Origin: Methylobacter sp.
Lineage (GTDB): Bacteria; Pseudomonadota; Gammaproteobacteria; Methylococcales; Methylomonadaceae
Reading direction: 5' to 3'
NCBI GenBank assembly: GCA_030679035.1
Contig: JAUXTH010000006.1
Location: 1-64,000, forward strand
DNA length: 64,000 bases
The notes below the pieces were generated by a model. It was not told the origin of the DNA and searched no databases. It saw nothing but the letters and a program-made list of their open reading frames with translations. Positions 9,011-16,023 of this stretch are shown piece by piece. Position 1 is the stretch's first letter. The number at the start of each line of letters is the position of its first letter. The translations under genes and the position numbers were made by a program.

Positions 9011-9112
9011 GACTTAAGCCGTTCGTGCTGAGCCTGTCGAAGCATGAATGGCTTAAGTCATAGCGTAGAATGTCCTTCGACAAGCTCAGGACGAACGGGG
9101 GATAGCTTAAGC
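9011..9112. repeat. Nested inverted-repeat cluster (GTTCGTGCTGAGCCTGTCGA type)
   Basis: GACTTAAGCC (9011-9020) and its complement GGCTTAAGTC (9050-9059) enclose one arm beginning GTTCGTGCTGAGCCTGTCGA. A second arm in reverse orientation, TTCGACAAGCTCAGGACGAA, lies at 9076-9095, and another copy of TTAAGCC closes the element at 9107-9113. The whole could fold as a large branched hairpin. This is a well-known kind of dispersed intergenic repeat in Proteobacteria. It lies between the YgjP gene and the truncated haemoglobin gene. Confidence 0.85.
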
Positions 9113-9137
9113 CAACAGCAACGTACTTTGCTTAAAC

Positions 9138-9533
9138 CTATTCATCCTGATTAATCATATGAGTTGCCAGTTGCTGCAAGGCTTGTCCTAAATTTTCCCT
9201 GAAAATCGCGGCCATGCTCACCTCATCTAATGCTTTATTCATACACAACATCCACTGGTCTCTTGCTGCCGCGTCTATCGCAAAGGGGAGATGTCGCTGC
9301 CGTAATCTTGGATGTCCGTATTCCTGAATGAACAAATCGGGGCCGCCCAGCCAGCCGGACAAGAACTTGAACAACTTGTCATGCGCCGCCGACAAGTCCG
9401 CCGCATGCATAGCCCGAATTCCGGCGGCTTCCGGCAAGGTGTCCATGTAAAAATAAAACCGCTCAACCAGACTGAGTATTGCCGCCTCTTCGCCTATGTG
9501 ATCATACGGTGTTAATTGTCTGTTTTCTGTCAT
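9138..9533 (-). CDS. Group II truncated haemoglobin
   Basis: A 131-residue truncated globin of group II (GlbO/trHbO type). Diagnostic pieces are TPYDHIGEEAAILSLVERFY at residues 8-27, FLSGWLGGP at about 57-65, and YGHPRLRQRHLPFAI at about 72-86, where the His of RQRH is the proximal haem ligand and the Trp of DQWMLCM is the conserved G8 residue. Length is standard. Known members bind O2 and are linked to oxygen delivery, NO or peroxide handling. It is a lone gene on the reverse strand, divergent from the Bax-inhibitor gene with 136 bases between starts. Confidence 0.92.
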   Translation of the reverse strand: MTENRQLTPYDHIGEEAAILSLVERFYFYMDTLPEAAGIRAMHAADLSAAHDKLFKFLSGWLGGPDLFIQEYGHPRLRQRHLPFAIDAAARDQWMLCMNKALDEVSMAAIFRENLGQALQQLATHMINQDE

Positions 9534-9669
9534 AATCCGGTGCTCTGAAAAATCATTCTTTCAATAATCCGCTATTCTACTAAATAATCTTACTAAGTCC
9601 GCCAATCTCTTGTAAGATTGAGCAGTCCGTCTTTTCTGTTAACCATTTATTTTAAGGAATCTAAATAAA

Positions 9670-10338
9670 ATGAGACTAAATACCGCTATTCCACGTTCGG
9701 AAGCCAGTATTCTGGCAACCAACAAAGTACTGAGAAACACTTATTTGTTATTGTCGATGACGTTGATTTTCAGCGCGATGACCGCAGGTGCTGCAATGGC
9801 GCTGGATCTGCCGCATTTTGGCCCCATCATTACGCTGGTTGGCTATTTCGGCCTGTTGTTCCTGACCACAAAATTCAGCAACAGCAGTTTGGGGCTGGTT
9901 TTTGTTTTTGCGTTGACCGGCTTTATGGGTCTTACTCTCGGCCCTATTTTAACGATGTACATTAAGGCCTTCAGCAACGGTCACGAACTGATCATGACGG
10001 CATTGGGCGGCACTGGCGTCATTTTCCTGGGACTTTCAGGCTACGCTTTAACAACGCGCAAAGATTTCAGCTTTATGGGCGGCTTCTTGATGGTCGGCGT
10101 TTTGGTGGCATTTCTGGCGGGCCTTGGGGCAATGTTTTTCGCTATCCCGGCTTTATCGCTGGCCGTGTCAGCCATGTTTATTCTGCTGATGTCCGGCATG
10201 ATCTTGTACCAAACCAGTGAAATCATACACGGCGGCGAAACCAACTACATTTTGGCGACTGTTTCTTTATATGTGTCTATCTACAACCTGTTCCTGAGCT
10301 TGTTACAGTTGCTGGGCGTATTCAGCGGCGAAGATTAA
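9670..10338 (+). CDS. Bax inhibitor-1 / YccA family membrane protein
   Basis: A 222-residue, seven-helix inner-membrane protein of the BI-1/YccA family (UPF0005). The family is shown by its length, the N-terminal NKVLRNTYLLLSMTLIFSAM, the central GFMGLTLGPIL, and the C-terminal ILYQTSEIIHGGETNYILAT with the conserved acidic residues thought to form the pH-sensing pair, followed by VSLYVSIYNLFLSLLQLLG. E. coli YccA modulates FtsH proteolysis of membrane proteins; some relatives are calcium leak channels. An AAGGA site precedes the ATG. A strong terminator follows. Confidence 0.93.
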   Translation: MRLNTAIPRSEASILATNKVLRNTYLLLSMTLIFSAMTAGAAMALDLPHFGPIITLVGYFGLLFLTTKFSNSSLGLVFVFALTGFMGLTLGPILTMYIKAFSNGHELIMTALGGTGVIFLGLSGYALTTRKDFSFMGGFLMVGVLVAFLAGLGAMFFAIPALSLAVSAMFILLMSGMILYQTSEIIHGGETNYILATVSLYVSIYNLFLSLLQLLGVFSGED

Positions 10339-10366
10339 ATAATCTTTTGCCTGTTCCACATTAAAA

Positions 10367-10400
10367 AGCCCGGCTAACTCACGTTAGCCGGGCTTTTTTT
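10367..10400. terminator. Bidirectional rho-independent terminator
   Basis: AGCCCGGCTAAC (10367-10378) pairs perfectly with GTTAGCCGGGCT (10383-10394) around a TCAC loop. There is a T run on the right and an A run on the left, so it can end the Bax-inhibitor transcript and, on the other strand, the flagellar operon. Confidence 0.95.
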
Positions 10401-10414
10401 GCATTGCCCTTTCA

Positions 10415-10831
10415 CTACTCCGTTTTAGAACCATGCAAACGAATCAATAAAGCCGCCTCATCACGGCTTAATCCTGAGTTTTGCATCAATTCATTAACGC
10501 TGGCCCCGCTTTTTACTTTGCGAATATCGATGCTGTAGGGATGATCTGAATGGTCATTTTGCTCGGTGTCTGCAATCTTTGCCGCCAGATCGTCGATCTG
10601 CCCGTCGGTAACGGCTATTCGGTTATCCACGGTGGCTATTCGGTTGTCCACCGTCAAGGCGGCGGAACACAAGCCGGCAATATCGTTGCTGTTACCGTGA
10701 ACAATATCGTTAAGCACCTGATAATCGTGTTTAAGTTTCAGCTGGGCACGCACCAGCCAAAAAAGCGCAATCAGCATGACAACAATCGTCACACCCTCAA
10801 TGATAAAAGCAACCATCAAAATATTATTCAT
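10415..10831 (-). CDS. DUF2802 membrane-anchored protein, flagellar-operon tail
   Basis: A 138-residue protein with one N-terminal membrane helix (about residues 5-27, MVAFIIEGVTIVVMLIALFW), a coiled or repeat region (VDNRIATVDNRIAV, two tandem copies of a seven-residue unit), and the DUF2802 C-terminal domain (GASVNELMQNSGLSRDEAAL). DUF2802 genes are usually the last gene of Pseudomonas-type flagellar/chemotaxis operons, next to cheW; here cheW is absent. The start is ATG 10831, which shares its A with the stop codon of the upstream 54-residue gene, indicating coupled translation. Function is unknown. Confidence 0.85.
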   Translation of the reverse strand: MNNILMVAFIIEGVTIVVMLIALFWLVRAQLKLKHDYQVLNDIVHGNSNDIAGLCSAALTVDNRIATVDNRIAVTDGQIDDLAAKIADTEQNDHSDHPYSIDIRKVKSGASVNELMQNSGLSRDEAALLIRLHGSKTE

Positions 10832-10995
10832 CAAACAATTTCGTCTATATGTTGTATGGTGTCAGCATCGTGTTCCTGTTCCTGCACTTCCGGCTTTTTT
10901 TTACGTTGCCGATTTTCCGGGCGATTGTCATCCCTTTTGATCTTTTGGGGTTTTATGACTGGCGAATAAGGTGATACGGGTTGTATGTCCAGCAT
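10831..10995 (-). CDS. 54-residue conserved-context small protein
   Basis: A short gene encoding a very hydrophilic 54-residue protein beginning MLDIQPVSPYSPVIKPQKIK and ending in an acidic helix (DADTIQHIDEIV). It has an excellent AGGAGG site 5 bases before the ATG and its TGA overlaps the ATG of the DUF2802 gene by one base. That arrangement makes it very likely to be translated. I do not recognise the family by name. The basic middle and acidic end suggest a disordered binding peptide. Position at the end of the flagellar operon suggests a motility-linked role, by inference only. Confidence 0.75.
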   Translation of the reverse strand: MLDIQPVSPYSPVIKPQKIKRDDNRPENRQRKKKPEVQEQEHDADTIQHIDEIV

Positions 10996-11151
10996 ACCGG
11001 CCTCCTCTGACTTATATAGTCACCGTAGGTTTTGGGTTAGGCGGTAGCCCAACATTTGCATTGAATATGTCGGATTGGACTATCGCTAACCCGATCTACA
11101 TGGCTACTTAATATTAGCAGTCATTTTAATTTATTGTTAACCAAATCAGCA
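10996..11151 (-). other. Gap inside the motility operon
   Basis: This 156-base stretch between motD and the 54-residue gene holds a degenerate repeat: GGTTTTGGGTTAGGCGGTAG followed by CCCAACA and later GCTAACCC, in the style of dispersed GGTTGGGTT repeats. A fragment of the same kind occurs at 29890-29925 (GTGTAGGTTGGGTTAG). No terminator is clear. Confidence 0.4.
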
Positions 11152-12003
11152 TTATGGTTGATCAGCAACCGGCGCTGTCGGGACCAGGTTCAATAATTTG
11201 GCGCGTTCTTCATCATTGGCGCCATAACGGGCAAAAGCCTGCGCCATTAAAACCAGCACCACACGCCTGTTGTTAAATCGCCCTGCCTCTATCGTGTTGT
11301 CGCCAATGGGATGAAATTCGCCATAACCGATGGCCGACAAACGGAGCGGATTAATACCCTCCTTGACAAACTCGTGTACGACGCTGGTCGCACGGGCGGA
11401 TGACAAATCCCAGTTCGACCTGAATTTTGCGTTATCGATAGGGACATTATCGGTATGCCCTTCAATATTAATCATGTTCGGCAATGGATTAATCACTTCG
11501 GCAATTTTTTTCAGCACCGGCAGCGCTTTTTTGGATAATTCCGATTCACCGCTCAAGAACAGCATTTCACTGTTCATTTCCAGCTCTATCCAATAGTCGT
11601 TTTTCTTGACTGAAACCAGCTTATCATCAATAAAAGGCGCTAAGACCTGTTCGAATTGTTCGGACACCTCGCCCAACTGTTTTCTTTCTTTTAAGATTTC
11701 CTCACTCAGTTCCCGTCTTTTCTCAACTTCCACCGTGGTGGGGTTTTCTAACGGAATGGGCTGTATGGTCGTCGGCGCAGTCCCTATAGGAATAAGATCA
11801 TGCTGATTACTCTGCTGCTCTTTATTTGAAAATGCTTCGCCTAATGAATCGGACAGGGTCTTGTACTTGCCTTCGTTGACCGAAGAGATTGCATACATGA
11901 CCACAAAAAAGGCAAACAACAAGGTGATGAAATCGGCGTAAGACACCATCCATCGGTCATGATTATTAGTGTTCGCTATAAATCTTTTCCTGCGCCTCGC
12001 CAT
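11152..12003 (-). CDS. motD: Flagellar motor stator protein MotD (MotB family)
   Basis: A 283-residue MotB-type stator subunit. The single membrane helix with the proton-binding Asp24 is in VSYADFITLLFAFFVVMYAI (residues 20-39). A plug/linker region follows, and the C-terminal OmpA-like peptidoglycan-binding domain contains NIEGHTDNVPID and NWDLSSARATSVV. It anchors the stator to the cell wall. It forms the pair MotC-MotD with the gene 3 bases upstream, the arrangement of the second stator set of Pseudomonas. As the only stator pair in view it may or may not be the sole one in the genome. Confidence 0.95.
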   Translation of the reverse strand: MARRRKRFIANTNNHDRWMVSYADFITLLFAFFVVMYAISSVNEGKYKTLSDSLGEAFSNKEQQSNQHDLIPIGTAPTTIQPIPLENPTTVEVEKRRELSEEILKERKQLGEVSEQFEQVLAPFIDDKLVSVKKNDYWIELEMNSEMLFLSGESELSKKALPVLKKIAEVINPLPNMINIEGHTDNVPIDNAKFRSNWDLSSARATSVVHEFVKEGINPLRLSAIGYGEFHPIGDNTIEAGRFNNRRVVLVLMAQAFARYGANDEERAKLLNLVPTAPVADQP

Positions 12004-12006
12004 AGC

Positions 12007-12768
12007 CTAGTCTTTATCTTCATAGGCGTCATGCAGATAGCCGCCCAATTTCAGCTTGATGTTTCTTGGGTTTTCGCCATCGGCAATCGCGATAATGCCC
12101 TCAGCCAGAATTTCCCTGACTTGAGTCAATTCCTGCACATGGGTTTTTAATTTATTGGCAACCGGCAAAAAAACCAGGTTGGCGGAACCTACGCCATAGA
12201 TTGTCGCGACAAAAGCCGTCGCTATCCCCTGACCTAACAACTCCGGATTAGTCAAATTCTGCATCACATGAATCAAGCCCATTACCGCGCCGAGTATGCC
12301 GATGGTCGGTGCATAACCGCCCATCGCCTCGTACAATCCTGCCGCCTGTATGCCCATATTTTCCTTGGCATACATATCCAGCTCCAGGATGTCACGTATG
12401 GCATCAGCATCATTTCCGTCAACCAGCAACTGCAAGCCTTTTCTTATAAACGGGTCTTTTTCCTCGGGCAGCGCATTTTCAAGGCCTAACAAGCCATCCT
12501 TTCGCGCCATGTTGCTCCAGTAAACCACCTTGTCAATTTGCGCCAGAAGATTTCCTTCTTTGGGCATTAACACCCACGAAAGCATTTTCATGCTTCTGAT
12601 AAAAATGACCGGCGGGAATTGCAAAAGCGTTGCCCCTAAAGTGCCCCCAAACACGATAATCAGTGCAGGCACGTTAAGCAGCGAGCCGATGTCGCCGCCA
12701 TCCAGCACGACTCCCAGCAAAATCGCACCGACACCAACCAAAATACCCGTGATGCTTAAAAGATCCAT
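12007..12768 (-). CDS. motC: Flagellar motor stator protein MotC (MotA family)
   Basis: A 253-residue MotA-family proton channel subunit with four membrane helices: two near the N-terminus (about 3-20 and 33-52) and two in the second half. The stator signature is present in EAMGGYAPTIGILGAVMGLI (about residues 147-166), with the conserved Pro and Gly. The cytoplasmic loop between helices 2 and 3 carries the charged residues that act on FliG. It starts 20 bases after fliA; in Pseudomonas cheYZAB sit in this interval, but here they are missing. Confidence 0.95.
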   Translation of the reverse strand: MDLLSITGILVGVGAILLGVVLDGGDIGSLLNVPALIIVFGGTLGATLLQFPPVIFIRSMKMLSWVLMPKEGNLLAQIDKVVYWSNMARKDGLLGLENALPEEKDPFIRKGLQLLVDGNDADAIRDILELDMYAKENMGIQAAGLYEAMGGYAPTIGILGAVMGLIHVMQNLTNPELLGQGIATAFVATIYGVGSANLVFLPVANKLKTHVQELTQVREILAEGIIAIADGENPRNIKLKLGGYLHDAYEDKD

Positions 12769-12788
12769 GGCTCAGCTTTCTAATACTA

Positions 12789-13517
12789 TCAATCGACTGT
12801 CCATTCAGACAGCCTTGAACGCAACCTCAATACCGCCTGGGTGCTGATTTGGCTGACCCTGGACTCGCTGACATTCAAAATTTCTCCGATTTCGCGCAAA
12901 TTGAGCTCTTCGTCATAATAAAGCGATATAACCAGCCGTTCACGTTCCGGCAAGCCTGAGATCGCGTTTGCCAATGCCTGCTGAAAACCTTCACGGCTTA
13001 AGTCGTCCGCCGGTTCTTGCTCTCGATCCAGCGCCTCATCAAGATAATGATCGCCATCTTCCGCCAATTCTTCGACACTGAACACGCGGCAGCTGCTTGA
13101 ATCCTGAAGGATGTGATTATATTCGTCCATGGCTATGCCTAAATGCTCAGCCACATCAATATCCCGTGCCTCGTGCCCGGTTCTGTTTTCGATCACCCGT
13201 ATAGCGTCAGAAACCATGCGTGATTTTTTATGCACGGAACGGGGCGTCCAGTCGCTACGCCTGACCTCATCAAGCATGGAACCCCGGATACGAATACCTG
13301 CATAGGTCTCGAAACTGGCCCCCTGCGAGGCATCATAATTCTTGATGGCTTCCAACAAGCCGAGCATCCCGGCCTGGATCAAATCATCGACTTGAACGGA
13401 ATCAGGCAACCGGTTCAATAAATGGTAGGCAATGCGTTTAACTAACGGTGCATGCTGCATAACACGGTCATCCGTGCCGCCAGCCTGTACCGAAGCATAC
13501 ATTGCCGCACCACTCAT
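12789..13517 (-). CDS. fliA: RNA polymerase sigma-28 factor FliA
   Basis: A 242-residue flagellar sigma factor. Region 2 is clear (QVDDLIQAGMLGLLEAIKNY then the strand-melting aromatic segment ASFETYAGIRIRGSMLDEVR), region 3 follows (RSDWTPRSVHKKSR), and region 4 has the helix-turn-helix LNLREIGEILNVSESRVSQI at the C-terminus. It directs late flagellar gene transcription. The ATG overlaps the flhG stop codon (ATGA). The anti-sigma factor FlgM is not in the window. Confidence 0.96.
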   Translation of the reverse strand: MSGAAMYASVQAGGTDDRVMQHAPLVKRIAYHLLNRLPDSVQVDDLIQAGMLGLLEAIKNYDASQGASFETYAGIRIRGSMLDEVRRSDWTPRSVHKKSRMVSDAIRVIENRTGHEARDIDVAEHLGIAMDEYNHILQDSSSCRVFSVEELAEDGDHYLDEALDREQEPADDLSREGFQQALANAISGLPERERLVISLYYDEELNLREIGEILNVSESRVSQISTQAVLRLRSRLSEWTVD

Positions 13518-14386
13518 GCAACGTCCTTTTGGGAACCGTATTGGATCATTCTTTCAATAAAAAACTCGATATAACCGCCCGCTTGGGATTTCAGCGGCCA
13601 GCTGTCAATTCTGGCGGCTATCGTTTTCAACGCAAGAGCGGCCTTGCTTCTGGGAAAGCCCATCACAACAGGCATTTGTTTTTGAACTGATTTACGTAAA
13701 TATTCGTCATAAGGCACTGCCCCGGCATATTTCAGGGTAACGTCCAGGTAGCGATCCGTTACTTTGCTTAATTTCTGGAATAGCGCATGCCCCTGCTGAG
13801 CGGTTTGAACCATATTGGTTATTACATGAAATTTGGACAAGCCGTAATCCCTGTTCAGCAACTTAATAAACGCATAGGCATCGGTCAGCGAGGTCGGTTC
13901 ATCGCAAACCACAACGATAATTTCCTGACAGGCACGGGCAAAATTGACCACGCTTGCCGATATGCCGGCTGCGGTATCGACAATCAATACATCAATATCC
14001 TGATCGATCTCGCTAAAGGCGTGGATCACTGAGGCCTGTTCGATCGTGGTCAATTCAGACATCTTCTGAATGCCGGATGCCCCTGGAATCACTCTCAAAC
14101 CCGAAGGGCCGTCAATCATGACCTCGCCTAAGGTTTTCTCCCCTGACAGCACATGAGAAAGGTTGAACTTGGGGTACACACCTAACAAAATATCAACATT
14201 AGCCAAGCCCATGTCCGCATCCATTAACACCACCTTCTGCCCCATTTGCGACATGGCGATACCGATGTTAACCGACAAGTTTGTTTTGCCTACGCCGCCC
14301 TTGCCGCTGGTGACGGCTATAACCCGAACAGGTTTAGTTTTGTTCATATTTCTTATCCCTGCGGCCTGATCAGGTTGCTTATGCAT
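13514..14386 (-). CDS. flhG: MinD-like ATPase FlhG (FleN), flagellar number regulator
   Basis: A MinD/ParA-family ATPase with the deviant Walker A SGKGGVGKTNLS, switch motif LMDADMGLANVDILLGVYP and LIVDTAAGIS. It limits polar flagellar number with FlhF. The frame is open to 14455 and also has an ATG at 14422, but ATG 14386 gives the family N-terminus (MHKQPDQAAGIRNM, where DQAAGxRxM is the conserved activator helix for FlhF), has an AAGG upstream, and overlaps flhF by only 8 bases. Length from there is 290 residues, typical. Confidence 0.93.
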   Translation of the reverse strand: MHKQPDQAAGIRNMNKTKPVRVIAVTSGKGGVGKTNLSVNIGIAMSQMGQKVVLMDADMGLANVDILLGVYPKFNLSHVLSGEKTLGEVMIDGPSGLRVIPGASGIQKMSELTTIEQASVIHAFSEIDQDIDVLIVDTAAGISASVVNFARACQEIIVVVCDEPTSLTDAYAFIKLLNRDYGLSKFHVITNMVQTAQQGHALFQKLSKVTDRYLDVTLKYAGAVPYDEYLRKSVQKQMPVVMGFPRSKAALALKTIAARIDSWPLKSQAGGYIEFFIERMIQYGSQKDVA

Positions 14387-16007
14387 AGCCTTGCGCCACC
14401 CAAGCTTCGTTATTTGCGTCATTATAGTCGTTTTCCTGATCCAGCTCGGCCACACATTGCGCGACTAAAGTCCGGGCGCAAGGGCTATGCATGTCTTCAG
14501 GTACTTGCTGACCATCGGTAATAAAAGACAAAGGCAGATTATGTTCTATTATCGAGGAAATTGCCGAGCCCATCGTCACCGCCTCGTCAATTTTAGTCAA
14601 AATGCTCGCTTGCGGTTCAAAAACTTGAAAGGCGCTGATGATTTCACTCATGGCCTTGTATTCAGTCGCCGCCGACATTACCAGATAGGACTTAATGGAT
14701 TGTCCGCTTTGTTGCAGGGTATCAATCTGCTCGACCAGTTTCATATCGCGTTGGCTCATACCGGCAGTATCAATCAAAATAAGCCGTTTGTCAGCAAAAC
14801 CGTTGATCAGATTGCACAACTCCGCTGCGCTGGAGGCCACCCGAACCGGAACGCCCAGTATCCGTCCATAGGTACTCAGTTGCTCATGAGCGCCAATACG
14901 GTAATTATCAGTGGTAATCAACGCAACCTGTCTTGGCCCGTGCTTTAAAATGAACTTGGCCGCCAGCTTGGCAATAGTGGTGGTTTTTCCTACGCCGGTA
15001 GGCCCTACCAAAGCGGCAATGCCGCCGTGCTGCAGCAAATCATCGTCAGCGACAGGCAACACTTCAGCCAGCAGCTCTTGAGCCTGGGTAAAAACAAGTT
15101 CGGGATCAGAGTGATTAGCAAAACGATCGGCAATTTTAACGCTCAGTTTTCTTGAAATACTCATGCCGGCCAAACGTTGCAGCAAGTCAGCCCTGACTGG
15201 ATTGGTTTGCGAGTTATGCGCCCAACTGACGCTGGACAATTTGGAGTCCATCGCAGCTCTTAAGGATTTAAGTTCCTTGCTCATTTCCATGAGCAAATTA
15301 TCCGCAGGCGCTTCCTTTTTTTCCGCCGCTTTATTTGCCTGATAGTAAGGTCGCTCTTTTTCAGCCTGAGCCGCTGGACTCGTGCTGGGTCTTGTCGAAC
15401 CGTTGGCGGCTTTTGCCGTTACTGTTTCCAGGTTTCCGCGCAGATGTACTTTTTCGGCATAGCCCACATACTGGTCAATATTCCGGCGACCGCCAGGGAT
15501 GGTGGAAGTGTCGGAATCGGTAGGGAACCGATTCGACCGACCGCTGGGGGCGGTGGAAGTTTCACTATCGGTAAGTAAGCGATGCGCCCGACTGCCGGTA
15601 CTGGCCGAAGCATCGCGATCTGCCGGGTAACGGGACGAGCGCTCCGAAGGGCGGTCAGCCACAAAACCATCCGCATGCTGCTTTCTTGAACTGCTTAATA
15701 CATGTAAACGATTTTTGTCCGCTTCAAAATCGGGCAAATCGATTTTTTTGGTTTCGCGACTGCCATGGATGGCGGAAGTGTCGGAATCGGTAGGAAACCG
15801 ATTCGACCGCGCTGAAGGCTGTTGTTCTGCGGCCTGTTTTTGCAACTTGCTCTGAATCAGCTGCTCATCAAAATCGCGCGCTGCGACAATCTCAACACCA
15901 CCGTCAACCGACTTGTTCGACATGATGACTGCATCTGCACCCAATTCTTCTTTAACCATTCGCATGGCTTGGCGTATATCTGGCGCAAAAAAACGTTTAA
16001 TTTTCAT
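14379..16007 (-). CDS. flhF: Signal-recognition-particle-like GTPase FlhF
   Basis: A 542-residue polar flagellar placement GTPase. The N-terminal B domain starts MKIKRFFAPDIRQAMRMVKE. The SRP-type NG domain occupies the last about 270 residues, with P-loop LVGPTGVGKTTTIAKLAAKF, LITTDNYRIGAHEQL, LILIDTAGM and the G4-like ILTKIDEA. The protein is roughly 80-100 residues longer than many FlhF proteins because the B-to-NG linker contains four copies of a segment of the form SNRFPTDSDTS. These are encoded by a palindromic repeat described separately. It overlaps flhG and follows flhA by 16 bases. Confidence 0.95.
   Translation of the reverse strand: MKIKRFFAPDIRQAMRMVKEELGADAVIMSNKSVDGGVEIVAARDFDEQLIQSKLQKQAAEQQPSARSNRFPTDSDTSAIHGSRETKKIDLPDFEADKNRLHVLSSSRKQHADGFVADRPSERSSRYPADRDASASTGSRAHRLLTDSETSTAPSGRSNRFPTDSDTSTIPGGRRNIDQYVGYAEKVHLRGNLETVTAKAANGSTRPSTSPAAQAEKERPYYQANKAAEKKEAPADNLLMEMSKELKSLRAAMDSKLSSVSWAHNSQTNPVRADLLQRLAGMSISRKLSVKIADRFANHSDPELVFTQAQELLAEVLPVADDDLLQHGGIAALVGPTGVGKTTTIAKLAAKFILKHGPRQVALITTDNYRIGAHEQLSTYGRILGVPVRVASSAAELCNLINGFADKRLILIDTAGMSQRDMKLVEQIDTLQQSGQSIKSYLVMSAATEYKAMSEIISAFQVFEPQASILTKIDEAVTMGSAISSIIEHNLPLSFITDGQQVPEDMHSPCARTLVAQCVAELDQENDYNDANNEAWVAQGYA
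15486..15809. repeat. In-frame palindromic repeat copies inside flhF
   Basis: Two almost identical copies of about 54 bases lie at 15486-15539 and 15756-15809. Each contains a perfect 8-base inverted pair, GAATCGGT and ACCGATTC, around a 5-base loop (15514-15534 and 15784-15804). Two decayed copies fill 15541-15645 (cores near 15566-15585 and 15605-15637). All keep the reading frame and add peptide units of the form R-S-N-R-F-P-T-D-S-D-T-S to FlhF. Confidence 0.85.
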
Positions 16008-16023
16008 AATTTAGCCTCATGTA

